Shown: positions 52,458 through 62,468, counted from the first letter of the stretch. The stretch: 64,000 nucleotides of DNA from Streptacidiphilus sp. PB12-B1b (GCF_014084125.1 NZ_CP048405.1:4154001-4218000), one strand, 5' to 3'. The notes: a model not told the origin generated them from the letters alone. Numbers and translations are program-made.

Positions 52458-54098
52458 CTACGGGACGCTGGGCCGGGTCGGGGTGGTCTCCTGCTCCGGC
52501 ATGGCGTTGCTGTCCGGCAGCGGGTAGGGGATGCCCACGTCGAGCGTCCCGGCCAGGGCGTTCAGCACCGCCTGCTCGGCCGCCGAGGTGTCGCCCAGCG
52601 AGACCGGGGGCAGCGGCGGGACGGCGGTGACCGGCACGGCCGCGAGGTTCAGCGCGCCGGTGAAGTCGCCGGTGGCGGCCCGCCGCCAGGCCGACAGGTT
52701 GGGCACCTCCACCCCGAAGCGGGTCTCGATGAAGCGCAGCACCGAGGTGTGGTCCAGCGTCCCGGAGTAGCGGTAGCCGCCCGCGCTGAACGGCGAGACC
52801 AGCAGCGCCGGGGTGCGGAAGCCCAGCCCGATGGGGCCGTCCACGCCGTCGGCCGCGGACGGCAGGCTGGTCAGCCACTCCCCCGGCGTGCCCGCCGGGG
52901 CGGTCGGCGGGGTCACGTGGTCGAAGAAGCCGCCGTTCTCGTCGTAGACGATGAACAGCGCGGTCTGCGCCCAGACCTCGGGGTTGGAGACCAGGGTGGC
53001 CAGCACCTGCTGGACGAAGTACTCGCCGTACTCGGGCGGCGCGGCCGGGTGCTCGCACTCGGCGACCGGCGGGATGATCCAGGAGACCGACGGCAGCGTC
53101 CCCTTGGCCACGTCGGAGCTGAAGTCGCCGGGGTAGGTGGGGGTGAGCGCGCGGCCGACCAGCTCCAGGCCGGTGACGGAGAACGGGTCGTTGTAGTTCT
53201 TGAAGTAGGGCAGCGGGCTCAGCGCGAACAGCCCCACCGGGTCGTTGTAGACCTTCCAGCTGACCCCGGCGGCGAGCAGCCGCTCCGGCATGGTCTCCCA
53301 GCTCAACTTGCCGTACTCGGCCAGGCGGTTGCCGAAGGTCTCCACCACCGGGCCGCCGGCCGCGCCCTCGGGGTCGATCGACGCGGACATCAGCATCAGC
53401 CGGTTCGGGTCGGTGGGCCCGAGCACGGAGCAGAAGTAGCCGTCGCAGACGGTGAAGGCGTCGGCGAGGGCGTAGTAGAAGGGCAGGTCCTGGCGGGTGT
53501 AGTAGCCCATGGTGACCGGGCCGTTGGCGGCTCCGTCGGCGGCGAGGTGCGCGGAGACGAAGGAGTCCATCGCACCGCCGTTCCAACTGCGGTGCTGGGT
53601 GGCCCAGCTGTGGTCGATGTCGTTGGTGGTCTGGCCGTCCTCCAGCGGCGGGTCGCTGAGCAGGCGGAACGGCTGCAGGTAGCCGGAGGCGGAGGCCCCG
53701 GTGCCGGGCTGGTAGCCGAACTGGTCGAAGACCGGGTAGCTCCGGCCGCCCACGCTCTGCACCGGCGCGGCCGGGTCGCTGAAACCGCGGACGCCGGACA
53801 GGGTGCCGAAGTAGTGGTCGAAGGAGCGGTTCTCCTGCATCAGCACCACGACGTGCTTGATGTCGCCGAGCCCGGCCGCCGGGCCCGCCGAGGCGGCGAG
53901 GGCGGTGTCGATCAGCCGGGACTGGGCGGCGCTGGGGCGTCCCAGGACGCCGCCGCCGATGAGGGCGGCGGCTCCGGCCGCCGAGGCGCCGGTGAGCAGC
54001 CCCCGGCGCGACAGGCCGGGGCCGCGCCGCTCGCCGCCCTGTTCTCCGCCGTGCTGGTCGCCGCCCTTTTGGTCGCCGCTGTGCTGATCCTCGCTCAC
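52458..54098 (-). CDS. Tat-exported phospholipase C/acid phosphatase-type phosphoesterase
   Basis: A 546-residue protein from a GTG 6 nt after GGAGGG. A long hydrophilic N-region precedes LSRRGLLTGASAAGAAALIGG, a Tat signal. The phosphoesterase domain starts HVVVLMQENRSFDHYFG with metal-binding Glu-Asn; DIDHSWATQHRSWNGG, SWIIPPVAECEHP, ALFIVYDENGGFFDHV and TLDHTSVLRFIE carry further ligands, as in bacterial phospholipases C and related acid phosphatases. It should release phosphate or diacylglycerol outside the cell. The N-region is rich in Gln/Gly/Asp repeats (GGDQHGGEQGG). Confidence 0.88.
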   Translation of the reverse strand: MSEDQHSGDQKGGDQHGGEQGGERRGPGLSRRGLLTGASAAGAAALIGGGVLGRPSAAQSRLIDTALAASAGPAAGLGDIKHVVVLMQENRSFDHYFGTLSGVRGFSDPAAPVQSVGGRSYPVFDQFGYQPGTGASASGYLQPFRLLSDPPLEDGQTTNDIDHSWATQHRSWNGGAMDSFVSAHLAADGAANGPVTMGYYTRQDLPFYYALADAFTVCDGYFCSVLGPTDPNRLMLMSASIDPEGAAGGPVVETFGNRLAEYGKLSWETMPERLLAAGVSWKVYNDPVGLFALSPLPYFKNYNDPFSVTGLELVGRALTPTYPGDFSSDVAKGTLPSVSWIIPPVAECEHPAAPPEYGEYFVQQVLATLVSNPEVWAQTALFIVYDENGGFFDHVTPPTAPAGTPGEWLTSLPSAADGVDGPIGLGFRTPALLVSPFSAGGYRYSGTLDHTSVLRFIETRFGVEVPNLSAWRRAATGDFTGALNLAAVPVTAVPPLPPVSLGDTSAAEQAVLNALAGTLDVGIPYPLPDSNAMPEQETTPTRPSVP

Positions 54099-54363
54099 GG
54101 GAAGCCCTCCGCCATGGCGTTGCAGGAATAGGGAAATCATGGGCATGACAATGAACCCGGCGGAGAACCGGGCCGATGGCCGGGCCGCCCCCGGGGAGGC
54201 GTGCGTGCCCATTCTGCAAAGCCGGGCGGCGCCTGGGAAGCGTCTCGCGGACAGAGTTACCGACGAGTTCACGCGCCGGGCGACGCCCGCACACGCGGCT
54301 GCTCCCGTACGGCCACCCCCGGCCGCCGCCCGGCCGGGGGCCGGGCGAGGACCGTGCCGGCGG

Positions 54364-55503
54364 TCAGTACAGGCCCTCCGGGGCCGAACTCGTCGTCTGC
54401 AGCGGGCGGATGTTGGCGACGCCGTCGCTGGGCCACCGGTCGGTGGTGTGCCGCAGCGCCTGGTCGCGCTCCAGGATGTTCGGCAGGAAGAGATCCTGGT
54501 GCAGCACGGTGAGCCGCACCTGCCCGGCGGCGCCCGGCTCCACCACGGTGGACCAGTCGTCCTTGCGCACCACCGCCATGGTCACCTGCGGGTAGTTGGG
54601 CGCGTAGGCGATCAACTCGCCGTTCCCGGACACCTCCAGGCAGGCGGCGTTGCCGAAGGTGTTGCCGTAGGTCAGGCCGCAGACCCCGCCGTGCAGGGCG
54701 GCGCTGAAGGCCCGGTACATGCCCGCGCTGATCTGGGTGCCGCTCAGCCGGACCCCGTCCAGGGCGGCGACCAGCCCGGGCTCGCGCTGCCGCAGCGCCT
54801 GGAACAGGGCCGGGGTGGTGTTGACGTACTGCACCCGGCCCTGCCGCAGCACGTCGGTGATCTGCTCCAACAGGTGGTCGGTGTAGTCGTTGACGTCGGC
54901 CAGCCGGCCGGCGCGGATCAGCCGCTTGACCCAGCGCGGGTCCATGTCGACCGCGTACACCTGGCCGGCGTACAGCTCGGAGACCTCCCAGACGCCGTGG
55001 CCGATCAGGTGCGGCCCGGTGGGGGTGGCCTGGAGCCAGGCCCGGCCCTGGGCGAAGCCCTCCTGGGCGAAGGACCAGCGGCGCCACGTGGCCCGGTGCA
55101 GCAGCATGTCCGGGGTGTAGAAGACCCGGCAGGGGGTGCCGGTGGTGCCGCCGGTGTCCCAGACCCGGCCGGCCAGCGGGCGCGGCACGCCCTGCGGCAC
55201 CAGCTCCGCCGGATCCAGCCGGCGCAGGACGTCCACCGGGAACGGCCCGAAGGCGCCGAGCTGGTCGTACCGGGTGATGTCCCGGGGGTCGAAGTCCAAC
55301 TGCTCGGCGCGGCGCAGCCAGTAGCGCGCGCCGGTCTCCGGGTGGAAGGTGCGCCGGACGACGCTGCGGCACCATTCGTCCAGGTCGGTGTCCAGCCAGG
55401 CGGCGATCCGGGCCTCGGCCGCCGCGCCGGTGGCATCGGCGGTTCCGTCGGCCCGGGCGGCCCCGGCGGCGTCCGGCGTGGCGGAGGTGAGCGGCGCGGT
55501 CAT
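54364..55503 (-). CDS. PaaK-like adenylate-forming enzyme
   Basis: A 379-residue protein related to phenylacetate-CoA ligase and CoF-synthetase enzymes. The phosphate-binding loop is WDTGGTTGTPCRVFY; QYVNTTPALFQALRQ, LSGTQISAGMYRAF and CGLTYGNTFGNAA follow the ANL order, the last matching the A5 aromatic motif. The C-terminal lid of full ANL enzymes appears short. It should activate a carboxylate as adenylate. Its ATG overlaps the acyltransferase stop as ATGA, so both act together. A fumarate-activating role as in bafilomycin B1 tailoring is one possibility. Confidence 0.7.
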   Translation of the reverse strand: MTAPLTSATPDAAGAARADGTADATGAAAEARIAAWLDTDLDEWCRSVVRRTFHPETGARYWLRRAEQLDFDPRDITRYDQLGAFGPFPVDVLRRLDPAELVPQGVPRPLAGRVWDTGGTTGTPCRVFYTPDMLLHRATWRRWSFAQEGFAQGRAWLQATPTGPHLIGHGVWEVSELYAGQVYAVDMDPRWVKRLIRAGRLADVNDYTDHLLEQITDVLRQGRVQYVNTTPALFQALRQREPGLVAALDGVRLSGTQISAGMYRAFSAALHGGVCGLTYGNTFGNAACLEVSGNGELIAYAPNYPQVTMAVVRKDDWSTVVEPGAAGQVRLTVLHQDLFLPNILERDQALRHTTDRWPSDGVANIRPLQTTSSAPEGLY

Positions 55504-56462
55504 CGCCGCGCCCGGGCGCCGGAGACGTCGATGCCCAGCTCGTAGGCGGTGGTCAGGGCCTGCTGGACGTGGTTGGGATGCTCGATGTGGACGACCGGGA
55601 AGGGGAACGCCAGGATCCCCTCCGGGATGGACGGCCCCATCACCAGGCCCAGCTCCACGCCCTGCTGCTGCATCCCGGTGTAGACGTCGACCAGGCTGAT
55701 CGGGTCCGTCGCGTTGCGCTGGAACAGGTCGCGGACCTCCTCGCCGGTGGTCAGCACCTTGCGCTCCAGGCAGGACAGCAGCGGCAGTTGGGGCGCCGAG
55801 AAGGCCATGGCGTCGATGCTGGGGGCCATGAAGTCGCGGTAGCGCCGGCGCAGCGGCGAGTGCACCGCGATGGTCCGCCCGGGCAGCGGGACGACCGAGC
55901 CCGGCGGCACCTCGGCGGCCAGCCGGTTCAGCGCCTCGGCGTAGCCGGCCAGCATCAGCACCCGCTGCGAGCCGTCGGCGGTGGGGCCGAAGTCCCCGGC
56001 CAGGTAGACGCCCGGGCTGCCCTCGCCGGGGTGGGCGGGCGCGCCCTCGCCGCAAGCGCCGAAGGCGATGGCGATGCCCTGCTCGGGCTCGCCCTCGGGC
56101 GGCTCCGGCGTGTACCGGGAGTGCGCCAGCATCTCGAACAGCTCCTTGCGCTCCACCGCCCCGGCGAGGCAGCTGGCGGCCATCGCCCCGAGGCTGAGCC
56201 CGCCGATGGCCGAGGGGTGCAGGTCGAACTGCGCCAGCACGTCGTGCACGGCGACGGCCAGCGCCGCCTCCCGCACGGTGCCGACGCTCTGGCGCTCTTC
56301 CTGGGCGTCCGGGAGGTCCTCGTCCAGGATCTGGCCGACCGTCAGTCCGGTCCACTTCGCCACCTGCGCGTACCAGTCCCGTACCACCGGGTACGCCTGG
56401 TACAGCTCGACGCCGTGCGGCTCGGTGCCGACGCCGCCGCCGAACAGATAGCCCAAGGTCAT
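55500..56462 (-). CDS. divergent discrete acyltransferase (malonyl-CoA:ACP type)
   Basis: A 320-residue FabD/AT-like protein. The nucleophile elbow is GGLSLGAMAASCLAGAV and the catalytic His is in IAVHSPLRRRY; SAPQLPLLSCLERKVL and VVHIEHPNHV follow. The usual FxGQG start is replaced by LFGGGVGTEPHGVEL. The Arg that binds the extender carboxylate in malonyl-specific enzymes is not where expected (ERKELFEMLAHSRY). It may load an unusual or non-carboxylated acyl group. The ATG at 56462 has GGGG five nt before it; 56474 is an alternative. Confidence 0.7.
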   Translation of the reverse strand: MTLGYLFGGGVGTEPHGVELYQAYPVVRDWYAQVAKWTGLTVGQILDEDLPDAQEERQSVGTVREAALAVAVHDVLAQFDLHPSAIGGLSLGAMAASCLAGAVERKELFEMLAHSRYTPEPPEGEPEQGIAIAFGACGEGAPAHPGEGSPGVYLAGDFGPTADGSQRVLMLAGYAEALNRLAAEVPPGSVVPLPGRTIAVHSPLRRRYRDFMAPSIDAMAFSAPQLPLLSCLERKVLTTGEEVRDLFQRNATDPISLVDVYTGMQQQGVELGLVMGPSIPEGILAFPFPVVHIEHPNHVQQALTTAYELGIDVSGARARR

Positions 56463-56640
56463 GACGGCCCCCATCTGGTGATCGGGAAGGAAAGGAATGG
56501 GTGCGACGCCTGTGAAAGGGGCGGCAAATGTGCCGCGGAACTGTCCCGGCCGCAGCGCCACGCTACTACGGCGACTGTCGGCCTGTCAGCGGAAAGGGGA
56601 ATCCCGGGGGTGCCGGGAAAGCCCCGGCAATGTGTCGCGC

Positions 56641-56667
56641 ACCGCGCTATCGAGGCGATAGCGCGGT
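56641..56667 (-). terminator. perfect 12-bp hairpin
   Basis: ACCGCGCTATCG (56641-56652), a 3-nt loop and CGATAGCGCGGT (56656-56667). It lies 54 bases after the stop of the minus-strand LuxR-type gene and before the acyltransferase start, so it separates two transcription units. Confidence 0.6.
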
Positions 56668-56721
56668 CTGGGACCATGCCCGCGACGATTGTCCATTCGC
56701 TTACGAAGGTAATGCCATCCG

Positions 56722-57120
56722 CTATTCCACGAAGTCGGCGACGACGCGCGGCGGCCACACCCCGACGCCGAGCACCCCGGCCGAGTGCGCCCGGGACACC
56801 AGCGCGGCCCGGTTCGGCACCTGGAACTGACGCAGCATCAGCCCTATGTGGTACTCGACGCCCTGGCGGCTGAGGAAGAGCGCTGCCGCCAGCTCCGCAG
56901 TGGAGGCCCCAGCCGCCACCCCCTCCAGGATGCAGGCGTCCAGCGCGGTCAGCCGCTCGGTGAAGGCGGACGCGGTCTCGCCGTCGCCGTGCCGTGCCCG
57001 CCTGCGTGCTGGGCGCTTGCGGGGCTGCTCCGCCCGGGTCGGGCAGGAGGGCGGACCCTCGGCGGGGATCGCCGACTCGGCCATCGGGCGGACCGGTTTC
57101 GAACCGTGCAGCAGTGTCAT
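56722..57120 (-). CDS. small LuxR-type HTH regulator
   Basis: A 132-residue protein with only a DNA-binding module: LTALDACILEGVAAGASTAELAAALFLSRQGVEYHI and LMLRQFQVPNRAALVSRAH form a LuxR/FixJ helix-turn-helix near the C-terminus, preceded by about 55 disordered residues rich in Pro/Arg. It has no receiver or ATPase domain. In bafilomycin-type clusters a small LuxR regulator controls the PKS genes; a similar role is inferred. The frame is open further upstream, but GTGTGGGAC before the ATG at 57120 supports this start. Confidence 0.75.
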   Translation of the reverse strand: MTLLHGSKPVRPMAESAIPAEGPPSCPTRAEQPRKRPARRRARHGDGETASAFTERLTALDACILEGVAAGASTAELAAALFLSRQGVEYHIGLMLRQFQVPNRAALVSRAHSAGVLGVGVWPPRVVADFVE

Positions 57121-57249
57121 GTCCCACACCGCCTTCCCCTGGTGTGCGTGACCTGGTGTGCGTGAGTGGTCGCGCCGAACGCCGCGCCGCGGCCCCACGG
57201 CATTGCCGGGAGCCGTTCAGCGCGCGTCGGAGCGGCCGGTGATGATCCG

Positions 57250-58014
57250 TCAGCCGAGCGGCACGATGTCCGTGAAGTGGTCGACCAGCACGGCCGTCAC
57301 CTCCGCCGGGCGGCTGGTCAGGTAGAAGTGGCCGCCCCGGAACACCTTCAGATCGAAGGCGGCGGAAGTGTGGCCCTTCCACTCGCGGGCCTCGTCCACC
57401 GTGGTGCGCGGATCGCTGTCGCCGGTCAGCGCGGTGATCGGGCACTCCAGCACGGTGTCGGGGTCGCCCCGGTAGGTCTCCACCGCGCGGTAGTCGCTGC
57501 GCAGCGCCGGGAGCACCATCCGCAGCAGTTCGTCGTCGGCCAGGACCTCCTCCTCGGTGCCGCTCAGGGCGCGCACCTCAGCCACGATGCCGTCGTCGTC
57601 CAGCAGGTGGACGCTCTCCCGGCGGGTGACGGCCGGTCCGCGTCTGCCGGAGACGAAGAGGTGCTCGATCAGCAGGCCGGAGCGCTCGAAGCGGCTTGCC
57701 ACCTCGTAGGCCACCAAGGCGCCCATGCTGTGGCCGAAGAAGGTCAGCGGCAGGCCGACCCACGGGCGCAGCGCCTCGAACACCCCGTCCGCCAGCTCGC
57801 CGATGGATCCGGCGCACGGCTCGGTCCTGCGGTCCTGCCGACCGGGGTACTGGATCGCCAGGACGTCCACCCGGCCGGTGAGTTGGGCCGAGACCGGAAA
57901 GTAGAAGCTCGCCGACCCGCCGGCGTGCGGGAAGCAGACCAGTCTGCGGGTGGCCGCCGGGGCGGGGTGGAAGCGTCGGACCCACAGTCCGCTGCCCGCG
58001 GGGGAGGAAGTCAT
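57250..58014 (-). CDS. type II thioesterase
   Basis: A 254-residue alpha/beta hydrolase that clears stalled acyl groups from polyketide carrier proteins. N-terminal LVCFPHAGGSASFYFPVS is the family hallmark; nucleophile FFGHSMGALVAYE, acid ALTGDSDPRTT and His in FRGGHFYLTSR complete the triad. Stand-alone enzymes of this type accompany PKS or NRPS clusters. It is divergent from the SARP gene. Confidence 0.92.
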   Translation of the reverse strand: MTSSPAGSGLWVRRFHPAPAATRRLVCFPHAGGSASFYFPVSAQLTGRVDVLAIQYPGRQDRRTEPCAGSIGELADGVFEALRPWVGLPLTFFGHSMGALVAYEVASRFERSGLLIEHLFVSGRRGPAVTRRESVHLLDDDGIVAEVRALSGTEEEVLADDELLRMVLPALRSDYRAVETYRGDPDTVLECPITALTGDSDPRTTVDEAREWKGHTSAAFDLKVFRGGHFYLTSRPAEVTAVLVDHFTDIVPLG

Positions 58015-58603
58015 GTCGCCCGGTCGTTCCCTTCTCAAACGGACCCCGCCACCGGAGCACCTGCGGTTCGAGGTCGTCGGATCGCCCCCCGTACCGGTCG
58101 GATCACAGCGCCCGCCGAAAGGGCGGGGCGCCGACCGACCGGAAGAAAACGGGCACGGTGTCTCTCAGAGTGCCATGCCGATTGGATTGTCAGCAAGTAC
58201 ACAAAGGAATTTCGGACGCCGGTGCCCGGCATGTGGCTCATTTCCGCGAATTCAACGGCCGGACCGCACCGGGCCGTGGCGCGCGGCGGGGCCCCTGGGA
58301 TTAACTTGACGATGATTCAGGAAAACCGCGCCCGGCCCCGCCGCAGCCATGGCAGTGACGGAACGGATGCCGCATCTACTGACAATACGGTCAAAGCTCT
58401 CCCACGGGACGCCCAAACGTGTCATGAGCCGAACGAGGATGCTCTAGGGATATGCCTAGACATCTCCGCGCGTCGTTGACCGGGGCAAATCCGCCCAAGA
58501 TGCTGGAAGCACCGCTGGCCACCGGCAGCCGGCGGACGGGCGGACCGCCGCGCGGCCCGTTCCGCCGCCGATCCACCACGGCGAACAGGGCGATCAGGAC
58601 GAC
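58015..58603. promoter_or_regulatory. 589-bp divergent thioesterase/SARP promoter region
   Basis: No gene is seen. The region is less GC-rich around 58160-58460. It contains TGAC-aatacg-GTCA (58380-58393), TCTAGG-gatatg-CCTAGA (58443-58460) and a TTGACG (58306-58311). No clear array of SARP heptamer repeats was found by eye. Confidence 0.5.
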
Positions 58604-60508
58604 ATGGGGAGTCCGTTGAAATTCTTGCTGCTCGGCCCGCTTTCCGTCCGTCTCCATGCACGGGAGGTGCACGTTTCGGCCCCCAGGCAGCGCGTGGTCA
58701 TGGCCACGCTGCTGCTCAACGCCAATCACGTGGTCTCGGTCGACCGCATGGCGCGGTACGTCTGGGACGGCGCCCCACCGCCCAGTGCGGCCGCGACGGT
58801 GCGCACCTACGTGATGCGGCTCCGGCAGGCCCTGGGCGAGCAGGCGGGGGCGCGGATCGTCACCCGGGCGCCCGGCTACCTGATCGCGCTCACCGAGGAG
58901 GAGAGCGACCTGGGCCAGTTCACCGCGTACCGCCGCCGGGCCGCCTGCCGGGCCGAGTCCGGGGATCTGGAGGGCTCCTCCGCCGAGCTGGCCAAGGCAC
59001 TGGAGCTGTGGCGCAACGACCCGCTCGCCGACATACCCTCGCAGACGCTGCACGACGTCGAAGGCCGCTACCTGCACGAACTGCGGCTGCAGACCATGGA
59101 GTTGCGCTTCGACGCGGAGCTGGCGCTGAACCGGCACGCGGAGCTCGTCCCGGAGCTGTGGCGGCTGGTCCGCGAACACCCGCTGCGCGAGGCGCTGGTG
59201 GGCCGGCTGATGCTGGCCCTGTTCCGCTCCGGGCGGCAGTCCGAGGCGCTGGACCTCTACCAGCGCACCCGTGCCCTGCTGGTCGAGCAGTTGGGCGCGG
59301 AGCCCAGCGCCGACCTGCGCGAGGTGCAGCGGCGGATCCTCGCCGACGAGGACCGCCCCCGCCCCGCAGCGGCGGCGCTGCTCCCGGCCGCGACCGAGCC
59401 GGCGCCCTGCTGGGACAACCCGGGACGCCCCCGCCCGGCCCAACTGCCCGCGGTGCTGCCGGTGCTCACCGCCCGCTCCGAGCAGCTGAACGACCTGCAC
59501 CGAATCCTCACCGCACCCCAGCCGCCCACCGGTTCGGTGGCCACGGCCGTGGTCACCGGTCGCGGCGGCACCGGCAAGAGCGCGCTGGCGTTACGCGCCG
59601 CGCACGCGCTGCGCGGCAGCTTCCCGCACGGACAGCTCTTCGCCGACCTGGGTGCCGGGCGGCGCCCGCTGCCGCCCGGCACCGTGCTGTGCCGGTTCCT
59701 CACCGACCTCGGCGTGCCCCGCGCCGACATCCCGGCCGACCTGGCCGAACGCGAGGCCCTCTACCGCTCGCTCACCTCCGGCAGCCGCATCCTGGTGGTC
59801 CTCGACAACGCCCACACCAGCGCGCAGATCAGGCCGTTGATCCCCGGCAGCGGCGGCAGCAGGCTGCTGGTGACCAGCCGCCGCCGACTCGCCGACCTGG
59901 ACGGCGCCTACGCGGTGACGGTGCCGCCGCTGGACGAGGCCGCCTCGCTGGAACTGCTGGGCAGCATCGTCGGCCAGGCCCGGATCGCCGCCGAACCGCA
60001 GGCCGCCCGTTCCGTGGTCACCGCCTGCGCCGGGCTGCCGCTGGCCATCCGGATCGCCGGGGCCCGGCAGTTGGAGCGCCCGCACCGCAGCCTCAGCGAC
60101 CTCGCCGAACGGCTCAGCGACACCGGGCGGCTGCTGGACGAACTGCACACCGGCGACCTGGGCATGCGGCCCAGCCTCGACGCCGACCACACCGCGCTGC
60201 GCCGACACCCGGCAGGCGGGATCGACCCCGGCGTGGTCTTCACCGCCCTGGGCGCGACCAATGCCTCGTACACCTCGCGCAGCCGGGTCGGGGCGATGCT
60301 GCGCTGCTCCGAGGAGCGCGCGGAGGAGGCCCTGGACGCGCTGGTCGAAGCCCATCTGCTGCACCCGCCACGGGCAGGGCGCTACCGGCTGGACCCGCTG
60401 CTCCAGGCGTACGCCCGCGAGCACGCGCAGAGCGCGGACCTCGGCGAACTCGTCAGCCAGGCAGCGCTGTTCGGGGCTCAGGCCGCCCCGGTCACCCGGG
60501 TCGGCTGA
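58604..60508 (+). CDS. SARP-family pathway regulator with NB-ARC ATPase domain
   Basis: A 634-residue AfsR/BafG-like activator. Residues 1-95 form the OmpR-like DNA-binding domain ([37 protein letters not shown]); 100-250 the bacterial activation domain ([50 protein letters not shown]). From about 290 an NB-ARC domain follows with Walker [22 protein letters not shown] and LLVTSRRR. The AfsR TPR domain is missing. Codon 330 (59591-59593) is TTA, so translation should need bldA tRNA. Confidence 0.93.
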   Translation: MGSPLKFLLLGPLSVRLHAREVHVSAPRQRVVMATLLLNANHVVSVDRMARYVWDGAPPPSAAATVRTYVMRLRQALGEQAGARIVTRAPGYLIALTEEESDLGQFTAYRRRAACRAESGDLEGSSAELAKALELWRNDPLADIPSQTLHDVEGRYLHELRLQTMELRFDAELALNRHAELVPELWRLVREHPLREALVGRLMLALFRSGRQSEALDLYQRTRALLVEQLGAEPSADLREVQRRILADEDRPRPAAAALLPAATEPAPCWDNPGRPRPAQLPAVLPVLTARSEQLNDLHRILTAPQPPTGSVATAVVTGRGGTGKSALALRAAHALRGSFPHGQLFADLGAGRRPLPPGTVLCRFLTDLGVPRADIPADLAEREALYRSLTSGSRILVVLDNAHTSAQIRPLIPGSGGSRLLVTSRRRLADLDGAYAVTVPPLDEAASLELLGSIVGQARIAAEPQAARSVVTACAGLPLAIRIAGARQLERPHRSLSDLAERLSDTGRLLDELHTGDLGMRPSLDADHTALRRHPAGGIDPGVVFTALGATNASYTSRSRVGAMLRCSEERAEEALDALVEAHLLHPPRAGRYRLDPLLQAYAREHAQSADLGELVSQAALFGAQAAPVTRVG

Positions 60509-60578
60509 CGCGCCGAACCGCGCTGCGGCACCACACCGATCGTCCACCGTGCACACACCCGAGGGGAACCGTCCAGCC

Positions 60579-61241
60579 ATGGCCCACCAGACCGAAGCCG
60601 GTGCCCAACTGCTCGACTACGTACGGCAGGTGTCGCTGCGCGACGACGACCTGCTGCGGGAGCTGCGGGAGGCCACCGCGGAGCTGCCCGCCGGAACGGC
60701 CATGCAGGTGATGGCCGAGGAGGGCCAACTCCTGGCACTGCTGATAGGGCTGATCGGCGCTCAGAACGTGCTGGAGATCGGTACCTTCACCGGCTACAGC
60801 ACGCTGTGCATGGCCCGCGCACTGCCGCCCGGCGGGCAGCTGGTGACCTGCGACATCGAGGGCCGCTGGCCGGCCATCGGCGCCGACTACTGGAAACGCG
60901 CCGGGGTCGGGGACCGGATCGAGCTGCGGATCGGCGCAGCCGCCGACACCCTGGCCGGGCTGCTCGCGGAGCGCGGCCCGGGCAGTTTCGACCTGGTGTT
61001 CATCGACGCCGACAAGGCCAACTACCCCCACTACTACCAGGCTTCACTGGAGCTGGTGCGCAGCGGCGGGCTGATCGTGGTGGACAACACCCTCTTCTTC
61101 GGCCGCGTCGCCGATCCCGCCGCGCAGGATGCCGACACCCTGGGCGTCCGCGCGCTCAACTCGGCGCTGCGGGACGACCCCCGGGTGGAGCTGTCGCTGC
61201 TGGTGATGGCCGACGGCATCACCCTGGCCCGGAAGCTCTGA
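60579..61241 (+). CDS. O-methyltransferase, methoxymalonyl-ACP type (FkbG-like)
   Basis: A 220-residue class I SAM methyltransferase of the caffeoyl-CoA type. It has SAM motif [28 protein letters not shown], a metal-binding [16 protein letters not shown] and [15 protein letters not shown]. In this neighbourhood it should methylate the hydroxyl of hydroxymalonyl-ACP. Start ATG at 60579, 70 bp after the SARP stop; GAGGGGAACC lies upstream. Confidence 0.88.
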   Translation: MAHQTEAGAQLLDYVRQVSLRDDDLLRELREATAELPAGTAMQVMAEEGQLLALLIGLIGAQNVLEIGTFTGYSTLCMARALPPGGQLVTCDIEGRWPAIGADYWKRAGVGDRIELRIGAAADTLAGLLAERGPGSFDLVFIDADKANYPHYYQASLELVRSGGLIVVDNTLFFGRVADPAAQDADTLGVRALNSALRDDPRVELSLLVMADGITLARKL

Positions 61242-61256
61242 GCCCGCAGGGTTCGG

Positions 61257-61291
61257 GGCCCGGCGGTGAGCGATCGGCTCGCCGCCGGGCC
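61257..61291. terminator. bidirectional hairpin between methyltransferase and FkbH-like gene
   Basis: GGCCCGGCGGTGAGC (61257-61271) and GCTCGCCGCCGGGCC (61277-61291) pair over 15 positions with one mismatch and a 5-nt loop, between convergent genes. Confidence 0.6.
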
Positions 61292-61346
61292 TCCCTTCTG
61301 TCTGCCGGTTCCGCACCCCGCCCGGTCGGAGGGCGCGGATCGGCCC

Positions 61347-62468
61347 CTACCGGTCGGCCGTGCCCAGATCGGGTGCGTCCAGCCGGATGGTTGCGGACAC
61401 CGCCTGCGCGGTCGGCACCAGGTGCAGGCGCTGGAGTCCGTCGGTTCGGGTCGGCTCGGCCGAGGCGGCACCGGCTGTGCTGCCGGGGGCGTCTGTCGGG
61501 GAGAGCCGGACCGTGCAGGGGCAGGTCTGGTCGTCGAACCCGGCGAAGCGGTAGGCGATCTCCATCATCCGGTTCCGGTCGGTGGGCCGGAAGTCGGCGA
61601 CCAGGTGCACCCCGGCCCGGGCTGCCTCGTCGGCGAGCCAGCTGAGCAGGGTGGCGCCGACGCCGTAGGAGACCACTCGGCAGGAGGTCGCCAGCAGCTT
61701 CAGGTGCCACACCTGCGGGTGCCGCTCCAACAGGACCACGCCGACAGCGCCGTGCGGCCCGAACCGGTCGGTCAGCGTGACGACCAGCACCTCGTGATCC
61801 GGGTCGGCGATCAGCGAGCGCAGCACGGCGTCCGGGTAGTGCACGCCGGTGGCGTTCATCTGGCTGGTGCGCAGGGTGAGTTCCTCCACCCGGGACAGCT
61901 CGTCGCCGGTGGCGCGGCCGATCCGCATCACCAGGTCGAGCGAGCGCAGGAACTCCTCGTCGGGCCCGGACGCCTCGGCCCGCTCGGCCTCCCGGCGGAA
62001 CCCCGCCTGGTACATCTCCCGGCGTCGGCGCGAGTCCACGGTGCTGGTCGCGGGTGTGAACTCGGGCAGGTCCAGCAGCGCCAGGACCTGATCGGCCGGG
62101 TAGACCCGGACGTCGGGCAGATGGAAGGCGACCTCGGCGCGCTCGGCCGGACGGTCGTCCACGAACGCGATGGTGGTGTGGGCGAAGTTGAGCCGCTCGG
62201 CGATCAGCCGCACCGACGCGGACTTCGCGCCCCAGCCGATCTGCGGCAGGACGAAGTACTCGGCGAGGCCGAGGGCCTCCAGCCGGGCCCAGGCGTGGTC
62301 GTGGTCGTTGCGGCTGGCGACGGACTGCAGGATGCCCCGGGAGTCCAGCTCGACGACGACCTTGCGCACCTCCTCGGCCAGCCGCACCTCGCCGTCCTCC
62401 AGCAGGGTGCCCTGCCAGAGCGTCTCGTCCAGATCCCACACCAGGCACTTGACCGTGGCGCCGCTCAT
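61347..62468 (-). CDS. FkbH-like HAD enzyme, glyceryl-ACP formation
   Basis: A 373-residue protein. The HAD part has CLVWDLDETLWQGTLLE, the LQSVASRND threonine/serine loop, and FVDDRPAERAEVAFHLPDV. The C-terminal part is GNAT-like (VVTLTDRFGPHGAVGVVLLE, SYGVGATLLSWLADEA). FkbH enzymes load a D-1,3-bisphosphoglycerate-derived glyceryl unit on ACP as the first step to methoxymalonyl-ACP. The ATG is preceded by GAAGGGGGG and overlaps the acyl-CoA dehydrogenase stop (ATGA). The C-terminal 50 residues are less conserved. Confidence 0.9.
   Translation of the reverse strand: MSGATVKCLVWDLDETLWQGTLLEDGEVRLAEEVRKVVVELDSRGILQSVASRNDHDHAWARLEALGLAEYFVLPQIGWGAKSASVRLIAERLNFAHTTIAFVDDRPAERAEVAFHLPDVRVYPADQVLALLDLPEFTPATSTVDSRRRREMYQAGFRREAERAEASGPDEEFLRSLDLVMRIGRATGDELSRVEELTLRTSQMNATGVHYPDAVLRSLIADPDHEVLVVTLTDRFGPHGAVGVVLLERHPQVWHLKLLATSCRVVSYGVGATLLSWLADEAARAGVHLVADFRPTDRNRMMEIAYRFAGFDDQTCPCTVRLSPTDAPGSTAGAASAEPTRTDGLQRLHLVPTAQAVSATIRLDAPDLGTADR

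Noticed and set aside
58015-58603. SARP heptamer-repeat binding sites
   Set aside because: No direct repeats with 11- or 22-bp phasing were found by eye; only short inverted repeats.
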